DNA of 34,871 nucleotides from Burkholderiales bacterium (GTDB lineage Bacteria; Pseudomonadota; Gammaproteobacteria; Burkholderiales; Burkholderiaceae_C). A model generated the notes under the pieces. That model did not search any database. It saw only the letters and a list, made by a program, of their open reading frames with translations, and was not told the DNA's origin. Position 1 is the stretch's first letter; each line of letters opens with the position of its first letter. The position numbers were made by a program, and so were the translations under genes. This document shows positions 16,558 through 25,677 of the stretch, piece after piece. The stretch is from contig JAFLDG010000009.1 in NCBI GenBank assembly GCA_017302495.1, positions 1-34,871 of the forward strand, read 5' to 3'.

Positions 16558-17566
16558 AGCAGTTCCTCTTGCGGAACAACATGAAGGCGAAGTCCTCGCC
16601 GCGCACCGGATACTCCCTACCGGCACCCCAGACGATGGTGCTGCGGCCGAAGGGCTGGCAGCAGCGCCCACCGTCCTTGGCCGTGTTGGCCACGGGATAC
16701 GTGAGCTGGGTCTTGTAGGCGGTCTTGTCCATCGCCGGCAGGAAGTACGGACCGCACAGCCCCGGCTTGCCGTGCCGGCCCCAGGCCAGCATCTGGCGGT
16801 GCATCTTGGCGGTCAGACGCTGGGCGATCAGCGCGGCAGTGCGAACGCCGCCCATGTGGTACGGCACGTGGCCGTTCAGCGGATAGATCCCGCCCTGGCA
16901 GCCGGCACACCAGAACAACTCGGCAATGCCGAAGCCGGCAGTGGCCGCGACGCAGTCGGCGGCACAGGCGGCCACCGCGGTCGGGTTAGCGAACAGCACC
17001 GCTTCCGGGTTGAGGATCAGCGTCAGCTCGTCGTCGTTCCACAGCGGGTCGACCTCGGTCAGATAGGCCAGGTCGAAGGAGCCGCGTTCCAGGCAGGGAA
17101 AGTCCGTCACCACCTGCAGCCAGTACAGGATCGGGTTCACGTAGAAGTGCGCCTGGTAGAAGCTGCCGCCGTCGCCATCGCCTTCGGGGCGCGTGAAGCG
17201 TGCGGCGGCCGGCGCCGGGATGCCCGGATCGAGATCGATGCCGCCCAGCGATGTCAGGCAGAAGGGCTTGCGCACGGCCTCGACATGCCGGGCCGGCTCC
17301 CAGAAGCCGATCGACAGACCGATGCTCGGATTGACGCCGCAGCTGCAGACAGGATTCGGCAGGTTGGCGATGTCCTCCTGCCCGCCGAAGTTGGCGATGG
17401 TCGCGCTGCCGATGCTGATCGGCAGGATGCAGCTCCAGCAGATGTCGGTGATCGGGTTCGGAAAACGCCCAGTGCAGGTCAAGCTGTCAGCGGCAAGGGA
17501 GGCAGGCGCTGTCAGGCACGCGAACAGCCAGAGCGCGAGGCGACACAGCGGGTGCAGGCGCTTCAT
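16544..17566 (-). CDS. traU: F-type conjugation protein TraU (340 aa)
   Basis: Periplasmic protein needed for DNA transfer and, to a lesser degree, for pilus assembly. A signal peptide runs to L-A-A-D. The family signature N-P-I-T-D-I-C-W-S-C-I-L-P-I lies at about 37-50, then C-S-C-G near 75. Later come F-W-E-P-A-R, F-Y-V-N-P-I-L-Y-W, C-A-A-D-C, F-W-C-A-G-C-Q-G and C-C-V-G-F at the end. Length matches F TraU (330 aa). It is Cys-rich, hence a likely client of the DsbC-like isomerase. The ATG overlaps the traW stop as ATGA. Confidence 0.96.
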   Translation of the reverse strand: MKRLHPLCRLALWLFACLTAPASLAADSLTCTGRFPNPITDICWSCILPISIGSATIANFGGQEDIANLPNPVCSCGVNPSIGLSIGFWEPARHVEAVRKPFCLTSLGGIDLDPGIPAPAAARFTRPEGDGDGGSFYQAHFYVNPILYWLQVVTDFPCLERGSFDLAYLTEVDPLWNDDELTLILNPEAVLFANPTAVAACAADCVAATAGFGIAELFWCAGCQGGIYPLNGHVPYHMGGVRTAALIAQRLTAKMHRQMLAWGRHGKPGLCGPYFLPAMDKTAYKTQLTYPVANTAKDGGRCCQPFGRSTIVWGAGREYPVRGEDFAFMLFRKRNCCVGF

Positions 17567-18192
17567 GGCAGTGCCAACTCATCGACGCGCAGCCGCCTGC
17601 CGTCCTGCGAGACCAGGGCCGGCAGCTGTCGGATGCCGAAGCGCCGGATCAGCGTGCCTTGCTGGTCGAAATACACCGGCCGCTGCCAAGCCTTCATCAG
17701 CTCGAGGTACGACCCTCCGGTGAGGATCGGCTTGAGATGGCCTTCGTAGCGCGTCATCAGCGTGCGCGCATGCGCCAGCTGCCGGCTGTCGCGGGCGTCG
17801 AAAAACAGCAACTGCCTGGACAGCGACACCACGTCGAGCGGGTTCGTGCGTGTCCCGGCCGGGAACAGCAGCCGGCCATGCGCATCGACGATGTTTCGGT
17901 CGAGCGTGAAGCTCGGGTCGACGTAGAAGCTGCGGGCGGTCTCGGTGGCGCGCAGGCCAAGCACTGGTGTTGGGTGTTTCACCGCGTCGATGCCGCGCGA
18001 CTGGGCCTCTCGCATCAGCCGCTGCAGCTCACCGTTGCGTTCCTGGTCGCGCAGGCGTTGCTGGATGTAGTCCAGCAGATGCGGTTCGGCAATGCCGTAG
18101 GTCGGGCCCAGCACGCCCAGATCGGCGGCGCACGCGCTGGCTGCTGCCATGGCCAGTCCGAGGGGCAGGAGCCGTATTGCGAGGTGTCTCAT
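17563..18192 (-). CDS. traW: F-type conjugation protein TraW (209 aa)
   Basis: Periplasmic pilus-assembly protein, about the length of F TraW (210 aa). A signal peptide ends near A-C-A-A-D. The mature part has the TraW opening D-L-G-V-L-G-P-T-Y-G-I-A-E-P, then R-S-F-Y-V-D-P-S-F-T, N-P-L-D-V-V-S-L and a thioredoxin-like C-terminus (L-I-R-R-F-G-I-R-Q-L-P-A-L-V-S-Q-D-G). The ATG overlaps the preceding stop as ATGA. In F, TraW and TrbC cooperate, and in some elements they are fused; here they are separate, with traU between them. Confidence 0.94.
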   Translation of the reverse strand: MRHLAIRLLPLGLAMAAASACAADLGVLGPTYGIAEPHLLDYIQQRLRDQERNGELQRLMREAQSRGIDAVKHPTPVLGLRATETARSFYVDPSFTLDRNIVDAHGRLLFPAGTRTNPLDVVSLSRQLLFFDARDSRQLAHARTLMTRYEGHLKPILTGGSYLELMKAWQRPVYFDQQGTLIRRFGIRQLPALVSQDGRRLRVDELALP

Positions 18193-18539
18193 CGCGCGGG
18201 ACCTTGTTCGCAGCGGATGCGCTCGCCCAAGGGACCCAGCGCCGAGGCGTCGCGCAGGTGGCTCGCCCGGATCATGGCCATCAGCACGGGGTCGCCATCT
18301 CCGTCGGCCATGGCCTGCCGAAGTTGTGCTGTCCGCAAGGGCCGGCCACAACGTTGCTCGAAGGCCAGCAGGTAGGCTTGCGCACCGCGCTGCGCCGCCG
18401 GCGAGATTTGGCCCAACAGACCGAGGTAGTCGGGCATCGGCATGTCGTCGGGGATGGCTTCCACGCCGGCCGTCGCCGTGCCAACCCCGGCGCTCATCAT
18501 GGCGACCACCAACGCAGGGCGAATGAAGCGACGCGCCAT
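18189..18539 (-). CDS. Secreted protein of unknown function in the tra operon (116 aa)
   Basis: A signal peptide is visible (M-A-R-R-F-I-R-P-A-L-V-V-A-M-M, cleavage near T-A-T-A-G). The mature part contains F-E-Q-R-C-G-R-P-L and ends with E-R-I-R-C-E-Q, giving one cysteine pair. I chose the ATG at 18539, preceded by GAGGAAAGG at good spacing; a GTG sits one codon earlier. It lies between the S26 peptidase gene (9 bases upstream) and traW (ATGA overlap). Its role is probably in assembly in the periplasm, but no family name is recognised. Confidence 0.8.
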   Translation of the reverse strand: MARRFIRPALVVAMMSAGVGTATAGVEAIPDDMPMPDYLGLLGQISPAAQRGAQAYLLAFEQRCGRPLRTAQLRQAMADGDGDPVLMAMIRASHLRDASALGPLGERIRCEQGPAR

Positions 18540-18548
18540 CACCTTTCC

Positions 18549-19100
18549 TCAGAACAGCGGCAGCACGGTGCCGAGCACCTGCTCGGCACGCACCAAGCCG
18601 CTGGCGCGGTAGCGCGAGTCGAAGGAGTCCGTGCTGGTGCCCTGCACGTAGTAATGCCCCGGCGGGATCACGACCGGCGCGATCGGGTCCAGCGGCCTGC
18701 GGTCGAAGGCATGGGTCTTCGCGGTGCCGACGCTTTGGCCGTTGACCGCCACGACCCGCCCGGAGACCGTGACCACGTCGCCGGGCAGGCCGCGCACGAT
18801 CTTGAAGAACGGCTGACCGTTCAGGCCGGGGTAGGCGTTGCGCGCCTCGCCGGCGAACGCGAAGACGACGAAGTCGCCGCGCTGCAACTCGTGCGGACCG
18901 TAGCGCACCAGCGCCACGCAATACGGCAGGCTGGGTGTCCAGTTGAATAGGACTGGCACACGCGGCGTCGGATCGACGAACAGCCGGAGGTAGGCGAAGC
19001 CCCAGATTGCGAAGACCGGCAGGTACAGGAACCAGCGCTCGCGCAGGTGGTGTGCGAACTCCGTGAAATGGCGCGCGAGACGCCCGGCGATGCTGGTCAT
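18549..19100 (-). CDS. trhF: TraF/TrhF-type S26 signal peptidase (183 aa)
   Basis: Membrane-bound serine protease of the S26 family, of the kind encoded in conjugation operons to process pilin or other transfer proteins. An N-terminal membrane anchor lies at about 24-42 (W-F-L-Y-L-P-V-F-A-I-W-G-F). The catalytic Ser is in N-W-T-P-S-L-P (about 57) and the general-base Lys in F-F-K-I-V-R-G-L-P-G-D (about 103). The terminal motif G-T-S-T-D-S-F-D-S-R-Y is also typical. The gene overlaps trbI (ATGA). The symbol follows R27/SXT usage; it is unrelated to the thioredoxin-like traF of the same operon. Confidence 0.88.
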   Translation of the reverse strand: MTSIAGRLARHFTEFAHHLRERWFLYLPVFAIWGFAYLRLFVDPTPRVPVLFNWTPSLPYCVALVRYGPHELQRGDFVVFAFAGEARNAYPGLNGQPFFKIVRGLPGDVVTVSGRVVAVNGQSVGTAKTHAFDRRPLDPIAPVVIPPGHYYVQGTSTDSFDSRYRASGLVRAEQVLGTVLPLF

Positions 19101-19465
19101 GGCGCCTCCACCTTGCGCCGCAGCTGCGCGGTCAGGTCCAGCGTGCGCGGTGTCGGCCCGGCGACGGCGCTCTTCAGCACCACCAGGCAACCACAATCGC
19201 GCGGCAGTTCCTCCAGGGCCAACGGCAGCCGTTGCGAGAAGCTGCGTGCCATCGCGAAGGCCTTGTCGCGTTCGCCGTCCGAGCCGGCCCGGGTCAGCAG
19301 CAGCATGAACTCGGCCTCCTTCTGGCGGTAGATCTCGCCGACGTCAACGAGCCCGATGACCTGGCCCGGACGTACCACCAGGCGGTCATAGGCCGCCAGC
19401 GCGGCGCCGACGATCAGCAGCGCCAAGGCCGCGATCGGCAGCAATGCCTTCACGCCCTGGCTCAT
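19097..19465 (-). CDS. trbI: F-type conjugation protein TrbI (122 aa)
   Basis: Small inner-membrane protein that in F influences pilus retraction. There is one N-terminal membrane segment (L-L-P-I-A-A-L-A-L-L-I-V-G-A-A-L, about 8-25), then a periplasmic part with V-D-V-G-E-I-Y-R-Q-K-E-A-E-F and C-G-C-L-V-V-L-K-S-A-V-A-G. Length matches F TrbI (128 aa), and position after traC is as in F-like operons. 4-base overlaps join it to traC before and to the S26 peptidase after. Confidence 0.85.
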   Translation of the reverse strand: MSQGVKALLPIAALALLIVGAALAAYDRLVVRPGQVIGLVDVGEIYRQKEAEFMLLLTRAGSDGERDKAFAMARSFSQRLPLALEELPRDCGCLVVLKSAVAGPTPRTLDLTAQLRRKVEAP

Positions 19466-22035
19466 GCGGCATGCCCCCTGCGCCGCAGCAGCTCGGCGAT
19501 GGCCTCGTCGATGCTCAGCCCCTGGGCCCGCAGCTCGTCGATCGGCGCGTTGTCCTCCAGCTTGTTGGAGAACAGCAGGTGCGTCGCCGGATCGAGGATG
19601 TTGCGCGCCACGCCTTCGCCGACCGGCGAGGAGATGTAGACCTCCGAGAACACGCCGGGCTCGGTGCGCAGCGAATTCAGCAGCCGCTTCTTCGGTTCGT
19701 CCATCGACAGGCGTCCCTTGCGGTCGAGCATCTCGATCGACTCCGGCTTCTGGCGCAGGAGGAAAACCCAGTCCGAGCAGTTGAAGGCCGCCTCCATCTG
19801 CGCCGAGCCGTAGTAGTCGTCGGCGCTTTGCGTGGCAGTGCCGAGCGAGCCGCCGTACTTGCGCGCGCGCCGTGCGGCTTCCTCGACCACCGCGGCCTTG
19901 ACCGGATCGTCGGCGCCGATATCGCCGAGCTGCTGCTTCAGCTCGTCGATGAACAGCACCTTGCGCCGGTTGCGCGTCAGGTACATCTCGCCGGTGATCT
20001 GGTGCAGCAGCAGGATGTTGACGACGGCGTGCAGGTCGGGCCGGCGCTTCAGCTCCTCGTTCTCGATGACGACAAAGTCGTTCCCGAAATCGATGTTGTT
20101 GCGGCCCTCGAAGAAGCGTTCGTACTGGCCGCCCCGCGCATAGGGGTTGAGCATGATCGCCAGGTCCTTGATGCGCGGGTCGTTGACGGCACCCAACTCC
20201 TCGATCGTGCCGCCCTTGAAGGCATCGCGCAGCGCGGTCACCGTCAGGTCGTTGCCATAGGCCTTGAACAGCTTCAGCACCATCGCCGAGATGGCCTTGT
20301 ACTGGACCTCGTCCAGCGGCCGCGACATCGAGGCCATCTTCGAGATGGCCGGCACCAGCATGTCGATGTCCTCGTTGATATCGGCGATGTGCGTGAACGG
20401 GTTCAGGCAGATGTCCACATCGGGCTTGAACTCGATGTAGCTGCCCTTTGCCTTGCGGCACAGCTTCTCGAAGGAGCGGCCCAGGTCCAGCATCCAGACC
20501 TTGGCGTCGATGGCGCGGTAGGACCAGGCCATCTCGTTCATCAGCACCGACTTGCCCGAGCCGGGCGCGCCGATGATCGCGAAGTTGTAGTTGCCCAGGT
20601 CGTTGTCGAAGATGTCCAGCGTCATCAGCTGGCCGCGCCGGCCGCCGAAGACCAGCGCAGGGGTGCGCGTGCCTCGCCACTCGGCGATCAGTGGCGCCAG
20701 GTGGATGGCATTGGCCATCGTCTTGCGCGAGACCCGGCGCATCTTGGCCAGGTCCTTGTGAAAACGCTCCGACAGCGTCATCGGCAGGCTCGCCAGCAGC
20801 GCCTGCCGGTGCATGTAGACATCGGCGTTGAGCTGGAAACCCCGGCCGCGCCAGATCGCGTTGGCGGTTTCGTGGGCCGCCACCGCCTTGTGCGGCGGCG
20901 AGAAGATGGCGAGCTGGTGGTACAGGCTGACCAGGCTGCTGCCGATGTCGATGGCGTTGGCTGCGGCCGTCCAGTCCTGCAGCTTCTTGCCCACATCGGG
21001 CATCACCTCGGCCATCTTGCTGCGCGCGTTCTGCGTGGCGCGCACGTGGTTGGCTGTGACCACCGATTTCATGACGTTCGGGTCGAGCACGTGCACGCCC
21101 AGGGTCAGCAGGAAGGGTGCGCTGTACTGCAGCGCCGGCTGCATCAGGTCGCCGATCAGCGAGCCCATTTGCCACAGCGCAAAACGCTCGGGGAAGGACT
21201 TGATCGAGTAGAAGCGCGCCTCGAGCGCCTCGTCGCTGCCTTCCTTCCACAGCCTCAGTCCGCTCGGGCGCGGGTCCTGGATGGTGTCGAAATCGACGAT
21301 CTGGTCGCGGATCTCGCGCCCGTCGTCGTAGTGCAGGTCGGGTGCGTCGGTCTGCGAGATCCGGTCGGGATTGGTGAACAGCGCACACCAGTTGATCAGG
21401 TCCGCCGCATCGCAGACGCGGTTTGGCAGCGAGGCCGATCGCAGAGTCGAGCCCATCGACTCGCGCAGCGCCATCAACTCGTCGCGCCGGCCCAGGTCCT
21501 CGGCCGCCGCGGCACTGCCGGGCAGCGACACGCTCATCATTAGTCGGAAGTCGCGGATCGTGTAGTGGAAGCCCGAGGTCAACGAGTGCTGAGCGCCTTG
21601 CAGCAGGTGGCCGACACGTTGGCGCGCCAAGCGATGGAACAGGTTGTCGTTGCGCGCCGGTCGGCCCCAGTGCTTGGCCTTGTCGGCCTGGTCGGCGTCC
21701 TCGACGCGCAGGTTGGCGTAGCGGCGCAGCTGCTCGCGCACATGGGGCGAAGCAAACAGGTGGAACTGGATGCCGGTGCCGGGTGGGCAGGTCGAGTACA
21801 ACGAGACCAGCACCTCGGCCATGCGCTCGTCGGCGCCGGACTGCGGCATCAGCTCCAGCATGAAGCCCAGGCTGTCGCGGTTGACGAACAGCTTCTCGTC
21901 GGCGAGGTAGGCCGAATAGGGCAGCCAGGCGGCGAACTGTTCGGCCGGTGTGTCGCGCGCTGTGCCGAAGCCCAGCCACGGCGCGCGCGAATGGGAGGCC
22001 GTTGTGAGCCCAGGCGATGTGACGGTGGATGGCAT
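19462..22035 (-). CDS. traC: F-type conjugation ATPase TraC (857 aa)
   Basis: VirB4-family ATPase that powers pilus assembly at the inner membrane. The N-terminal domain starts with F-A-A-W-L-P-Y-S-A-Y. Walker A G-A-P-G-S-G-K-S lies at about 489-496, followed by the family motif V-W-M-L-D-L-G-R-S-F-E. Walker B V-L-F-I-D-E lies at about 693-698, and a Gln-containing region A-T-Q-S-A-D-D follows near 737. All ATPase motifs are intact and the length is near that of F TraC (about 875). The gene starts 10 bases after traV and overlaps trbI by ATGA. Confidence 0.97.
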   Translation of the reverse strand: MPSTVTSPGLTTASHSRAPWLGFGTARDTPAEQFAAWLPYSAYLADEKLFVNRDSLGFMLELMPQSGADERMAEVLVSLYSTCPPGTGIQFHLFASPHVREQLRRYANLRVEDADQADKAKHWGRPARNDNLFHRLARQRVGHLLQGAQHSLTSGFHYTIRDFRLMMSVSLPGSAAAAEDLGRRDELMALRESMGSTLRSASLPNRVCDAADLINWCALFTNPDRISQTDAPDLHYDDGREIRDQIVDFDTIQDPRPSGLRLWKEGSDEALEARFYSIKSFPERFALWQMGSLIGDLMQPALQYSAPFLLTLGVHVLDPNVMKSVVTANHVRATQNARSKMAEVMPDVGKKLQDWTAAANAIDIGSSLVSLYHQLAIFSPPHKAVAAHETANAIWRGRGFQLNADVYMHRQALLASLPMTLSERFHKDLAKMRRVSRKTMANAIHLAPLIAEWRGTRTPALVFGGRRGQLMTLDIFDNDLGNYNFAIIGAPGSGKSVLMNEMAWSYRAIDAKVWMLDLGRSFEKLCRKAKGSYIEFKPDVDICLNPFTHIADINEDIDMLVPAISKMASMSRPLDEVQYKAISAMVLKLFKAYGNDLTVTALRDAFKGGTIEELGAVNDPRIKDLAIMLNPYARGGQYERFFEGRNNIDFGNDFVVIENEELKRRPDLHAVVNILLLHQITGEMYLTRNRRKVLFIDELKQQLGDIGADDPVKAAVVEEAARRARKYGGSLGTATQSADDYYGSAQMEAAFNCSDWVFLLRQKPESIEMLDRKGRLSMDEPKKRLLNSLRTEPGVFSEVYISSPVGEGVARNILDPATHLLFSNKLEDNAPIDELRAQGLSIDEAIAELLRRRGHAA

Positions 22036-22045
22036 GGCTGTCTCG

Positions 22046-22672
22046 TCAGTCGGTGCTGTCCGGGCGTGCGGCTGGCGGCGCCCAGCCCTGCAGCGGGGTG
22101 TCGGCCGCAGCGGGTCGGGGCAGGTTCTTCGACAAGGGCGCCGGCGAAGGCGGCTCCTTGCCGTCGCCGGCAGGTGCGCCGCGCGGCGGCGGGCGCAGCG
22201 GTGCGTGGGCCTCGCGGATCTGGCGCTGCACGTGCTCGATCAGCCATCCGCCGCTGTCGATCTGCACATAGACGAATCCCTGGTCGTAGAGGTCGCGGTC
22301 GGCGTCTTCCCAAGGCTTGAACCACAGCCGCAGGACACGTGCCGAGGAACGCGCGGGCATCATCGGCGTCGCCGCGGAAGCTGCCGTTGGGGTGGGGCGC
22401 AGAGGCAAGACCACAGCTCCAGTTCCCGCAGGAGCAGCGGTCGCGGTGCCTTCCTTGGTGGCCAGGGCAACGCTGCGGGGCTTCTGGCTCGGCAGGTTGT
22501 TCTGCACCGCGTTGGCGTAGTTGCCCGACACCGAGTCGCAGATCACGCCCTCGGGCGCCTTGCATGAAAAGCTCGAGCTTCCGCTCAAGCCCGACATGTT
22601 CGTGCAACCCGCCAAAGCGATCGCGCCTGCGAATGCGCCTACCCGCAGCGCAGCGCTGTGGTGCACGTTCAT
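22046..22672 (-). CDS. traV: F-type conjugation lipoprotein TraV (208 aa)
   Basis: Outer-membrane lipoprotein that, with TraK and TraB, forms the core complex spanning the envelope. The lipobox A-L-A-G-C places the lipidated Cys at about residue 23. It is followed by a Ser-rich linker and the conserved pair [18 protein letters not shown], the TraV signature. A C-terminal region [14 protein letters not shown] and a Pro-rich tail follow. The start at 22672 overlaps the stop of the dsbC-like gene (ATGA). It is a little longer than F TraV (171 aa). Confidence 0.93.
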   Translation of the reverse strand: MNVHHSAALRVGAFAGAIALAGCTNMSGLSGSSSFSCKAPEGVICDSVSGNYANAVQNNLPSQKPRSVALATKEGTATAAPAGTGAVVLPLRPTPTAASAATPMMPARSSARVLRLWFKPWEDADRDLYDQGFVYVQIDSGGWLIEHVQRQIREAHAPLRPPPRGAPAGDGKEPPSPAPLSKNLPRPAAADTPLQGWAPPAARPDSTD

Positions 22673-23469
22673 GGCTTCGCCCTCGCCACCTGTGCCAACC
22701 GCGCTGCGAGCACGCTGCGCTCGACATAACCATCGATGCGCGACCCGTCGGCCCACAGCAGGGTGGGCGTGCCCTGCACGCCCAGGCGCTGGGCCAGGAC
22801 CAGGTTGCGCTCCAGCGGGTGATCGCAGCTCGCTGTCGGGTTCAGCAACGACGCGTCCGCATGCAGCATGAAGCGCTCCCAGGCCTGCTCGCGGTCGGCT
22901 GCGCACCAGATCGAGACCGGCCGGGCCTGCCCGAGGAACGGCACGAGGAAGGTGTAGACCGTGACGTCGTTCAGGCTCGCCAGCTCCGGCTCCAGGCGCC
23001 TGCAGAACGAGCACGCAGGGTCGCTGAAAACGGCGATGCGACGCTGTCCGTTGCCCCGCACCGTCTTGATCGCGTCCGCGAAAGGCAGCTGGTCAAAGTT
23101 CACGGGCTCCACGGCGCCGACCGTTTGCGTCTCGGCGCCACCCGACACCGCTCCCTGTGCCGCCAGCGCGAGCTTCGGCGCCGTCAGGTCCCGCATCGAC
23201 TGCGTGTCGAACACCCGGCCGAAAATGAAGTAACGCGGGCTCTTCGCCGACACGTAGGCGACGTTGCTGTTCATCCAGACTTCATAGATGCCGGCCACAG
23301 GCGAGCGCAGTACCTGGCTGAACTGCGTGCCGGGGTGCGCCTTCTTCAGCGCGGCCAGCAGCCGTGCCTCGTCCGGCGTGGCCGCGAGTGCCGTCGCAGC
23401 GGTCATGCCGATGACGGCACCGCGCAGCAGCGCAACGAACGCCCGGCGAGGGGTTTCAGTAGTTGCCAT
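22669..23469 (-). CDS. dsbC: DsbC-like periplasmic disulfide isomerase of the tra operon (266 aa)
   Basis: It has a leader with A-T-A-L-A-A-T, a DsbC-type N-terminal dimerisation domain ([24 protein letters not shown]), and a thioredoxin domain with active site [10 protein letters not shown] (C-S-F-C). The cis-Pro loop is [10 protein letters not shown]. Like DsbC of R391/SXT and TrbB of F, it should fold the Cys-rich transfer proteins TraN, TraU and TraH. The start at 23469 has CCAGGAGG upstream and overlaps the end of traB by 14 bases. An upstream extension of the frame lacks protein character. Confidence 0.9.
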   Translation of the reverse strand: MATTETPRRAFVALLRGAVIGMTAATALAATPDEARLLAALKKAHPGTQFSQVLRSPVAGIYEVWMNSNVAYVSAKSPRYFIFGRVFDTQSMRDLTAPKLALAAQGAVSGGAETQTVGAVEPVNFDQLPFADAIKTVRGNGQRRIAVFSDPACSFCRRLEPELASLNDVTVYTFLVPFLGQARPVSIWCAADREQAWERFMLHADASLLNPTASCDHPLERNLVLAQRLGVQGTPTLLWADGSRIDGYVERSVLAARLAQVARAKP

Positions 23470-24841
23470 CGTCTGTAGCCTCCTGGTAGCGCGCGGCCGG
23501 TGCAGCATCGGTACGCGAGATGCGTTCGCCGGAACCCGCCATCGGCACATCGATGCGCACGCCGCGGGTGATGACGACATCGACCTCACGCCCGGCATCG
23601 ATCTCGATCACCGGGAAGGTGTTCTCGGCGAGCTTGATGTAGTACTGGGCCAGCCGGTCCAGCGCCTTGCCGACACCGGTGCCCAGCCCGGCGACGAAGG
23701 CGTCGCTGCCCGAAGCGGTCGCCACGGTGCCCAGCGCCGAGGTGCTGTAGCTGGTCGACGAGATCGCCAGGCCTTGCCCGATACCGCTGACCACGCCCGC
23801 GAGCAAGGCGTTGGCGAGCATCTGTCCCTGCTTGGTGACGAGCCGGCCGCGCATGCCCACCTTGCCGTCCTCGCCGTAGACGCTGCCCTGAATCCTGACC
23901 TCGAGCGCGGCGCCGTCGGCGCGCACGCAGGACAGGCTTTCGGTGCGCAGGTAGGCGCGCTCGGCGCTGATGTCGCCGTAGCCCGCGGCGACGACGAAGC
24001 AGTCGCGGTATTCGCCGCGGAAGCGGTTCGGCAGCACCGAGTTGTCGGACAGGCGGATCAGCACCGGGTGCGGGTTCGACTGCGATTGCCCGCCGGTGGG
24101 CGCATCCAGCCCGCCGAGCAGCGTGCCGCGGGTGAAGCTGACGGGCAGGAAGGTCGAGATCGTGCGCGCTTCGCTCGTCGGGCCTGCGGTGCCTGGCGCC
24201 GCGACGGTGGCGGCGGATGGAGCAGATCGGTCGGCCAGGGTGATGCGGCTCAGCACCGGTACCGCCGGCATTGACTGCAGAGGCGCCATCGGCATCGGCG
24301 GTTGACCTGGTGGCATGCCCGTGGCCGGCAGAGGGCGGCCCGCGGCCGGCGGCTGCGGCGGTGGGAAGCTGGCTGCTGGCGGCGCGGCAACGAACGCCGG
24401 CGCGGCGACAGGCGGCGTGGGCGCAGCAGCCGGCGCCTGTGCTGCTTGCGCGGCGGAACTCAGCCGTTGCTCCAGCTCGGCAAAGCGCTTCATCGTGTTC
24501 GCCTCGAAGGCCTGCCGGTCCCTGTTTAGCCGGCCCTGCTCCTCGCGCTCGCTCTCGTACTGCGCCAGCTTGTTGCCGGCCGTGCCGACCCACTGGTCCA
24601 CCGGGTTGACCTGCTGGCCCGGTGGCATCACGCCGATGTGGGTCACCGAGGCCGGCGCGGATGCCGATGGCTTGCTGGCGCCGGCCGGCTTGGCGCTGTC
24701 GGTGGACGCGAAGATCATCCAAAGCAGGCCGACGCCGCCGGCGAGGATGGCGACCATCAGCGCGTACTGGCGCTGACGCGGCGACAGGCGTTCTCCCAGG
24801 CCCTTGAGCTTGGCAGAGGGGTTGCCGAATGCCCCGCTCAC
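23456..24841 (-). CDS. traB: F-type conjugation protein TraB (461 aa)
   Basis: VirB10-like scaffold anchored in the inner membrane and reaching the outer-membrane complex. A cytoplasmic N-terminus is followed by a single membrane segment (about 27-45, [16 protein letters not shown]), a coiled-coil stretch (about 90-130), a long Pro/Ala-rich periplasmic linker (about 130-205) and the C-terminal beta-barrel domain. The latter has [22 protein letters not shown]. The start is a GTG inside a GTGA overlap with traK; no ATG is near. Length matches F TraB (475 aa). Confidence 0.95.
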   Translation of the reverse strand: MSGAFGNPSAKLKGLGERLSPRQRQYALMVAILAGGVGLLWMIFASTDSAKPAGASKPSASAPASVTHIGVMPPGQQVNPVDQWVGTAGNKLAQYESEREEQGRLNRDRQAFEANTMKRFAELEQRLSSAAQAAQAPAAAPTPPVAAPAFVAAPPAASFPPPQPPAAGRPLPATGMPPGQPPMPMAPLQSMPAVPVLSRITLADRSAPSAATVAAPGTAGPTSEARTISTFLPVSFTRGTLLGGLDAPTGGQSQSNPHPVLIRLSDNSVLPNRFRGEYRDCFVVAAGYGDISAERAYLRTESLSCVRADGAALEVRIQGSVYGEDGKVGMRGRLVTKQGQMLANALLAGVVSGIGQGLAISSTSYSTSALGTVATASGSDAFVAGLGTGVGKALDRLAQYYIKLAENTFPVIEIDAGREVDVVITRGVRIDVPMAGSGERISRTDAAPAARYQEATDDGNY

Positions 24842-25677
24842 GGCTGGCCTCCGCGCCGGATGACGAACACCTGGGTGGTTTCGCCCGGCCGCAGGTTGTG
24901 GTTCTCGACGGACACGCCGAGCACCTGGCCGCCTTCCTTGCTGTCGGGTCGGTCGAACTCCTGTTCCGACAACACCATCGCCGCCTGGCCGATGTTCTTC
25001 AACAGGTACTTCTCGCCCACCAGGCCACGCCCCTCGTAGCGCGACATCAGCGCGAAGCGGGTCTCGGCCCAGAGCTGCATCGGCTGGTGCAGCTCATCGA
25101 CGCGGATGTCCGGCGGCACGCGGTCCGAGGCCATTGCCACCAGCAGAGCCTTCATCGTGCGGATGTGGTGCGCCGACGGGCTCGACGGACCGAACGCAAC
25201 TTGGGGACCTGTGGCCAGGCTGGCCGGCGCGGTGCGCTGCGACCGATCGCGGATGACGATGGTGTCGGCCGGTGTGTCGGCGCGGCGCAGCACCAGTGTG
25301 TAGGTGGCGTGCGCCGACGAGACGAACAGGTTCACCGGCTTTGGTGAATCGCCGACCGGGCGGATGTAGATCTCGCCCTTGTCGCGGTCGCACTCGAGCA
25401 CGACCTCCCCGCCCGGGTTCGTGGCCGGTGCGACGATGCCTGCCGTCGTGCCTGCGGCGTTGCCGGCACCGCAGCTGCTCGAATGGATGTTGCCGAACAC
25501 GTCGGTGATCGGGGCGCCCTCGATGCGGATGCGCGTCGGCTCCTTGATCGACAGGATGGCCTCGATGGCCACGCCGTCGCGGGCGTCGAGCACCTGCAGC
25601 GCCAGGGCCGGCAGCGACAGGCCGGACACCAGGGCCATGCACACCGCGCGACCTGCAACATCTCTACGGGGCCACAT
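24838..25677 (-). CDS. traK: F-type conjugation protein TraK (279 aa)
   Basis: Periplasmic VirB9-like secretin-type component of the core complex, bound to TraB and TraV. A signal peptide ends near L-A-L-Q. The mature opening Q-V-L-D-A-R-D-G-V, then L-S-I-K-E-P-T-R-I-R-I-E-G-A-P-I-T-D-V-F-G-N, is the TraK signature (about 27-62). Later come Y-I-R-P-V-G and a strand-rich C-terminus ending L-R-P-G-E-T-T-Q-V-F-V. The ATG at 25677 lies 14 bases inside the end of traE. It is longer than F TraK (242 aa) but otherwise typical. Confidence 0.94.
   Translation of the reverse strand: MWPRRDVAGRAVCMALVSGLSLPALALQVLDARDGVAIEAILSIKEPTRIRIEGAPITDVFGNIHSSSCGAGNAAGTTAGIVAPATNPGGEVVLECDRDKGEIYIRPVGDSPKPVNLFVSSAHATYTLVLRRADTPADTIVIRDRSQRTAPASLATGPQVAFGPSSPSAHHIRTMKALLVAMASDRVPPDIRVDELHQPMQLWAETRFALMSRYEGRGLVGEKYLLKNIGQAAMVLSEQEFDRPDSKEGGQVLGVSVENHNLRPGETTQVFVIRRGGQP

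Noticed and set aside
19444..21543. 699-codon plus-strand open frame opposite traC
   Set aside because: It opposes intact TraC with Walker motifs and reads as non-protein text.
19097..21979. 960-codon minus-strand frame overlapping traC in another frame
   Set aside because: Only its last part is real (TrbI, 19097-19465); the rest is an out-of-frame reading of traC.
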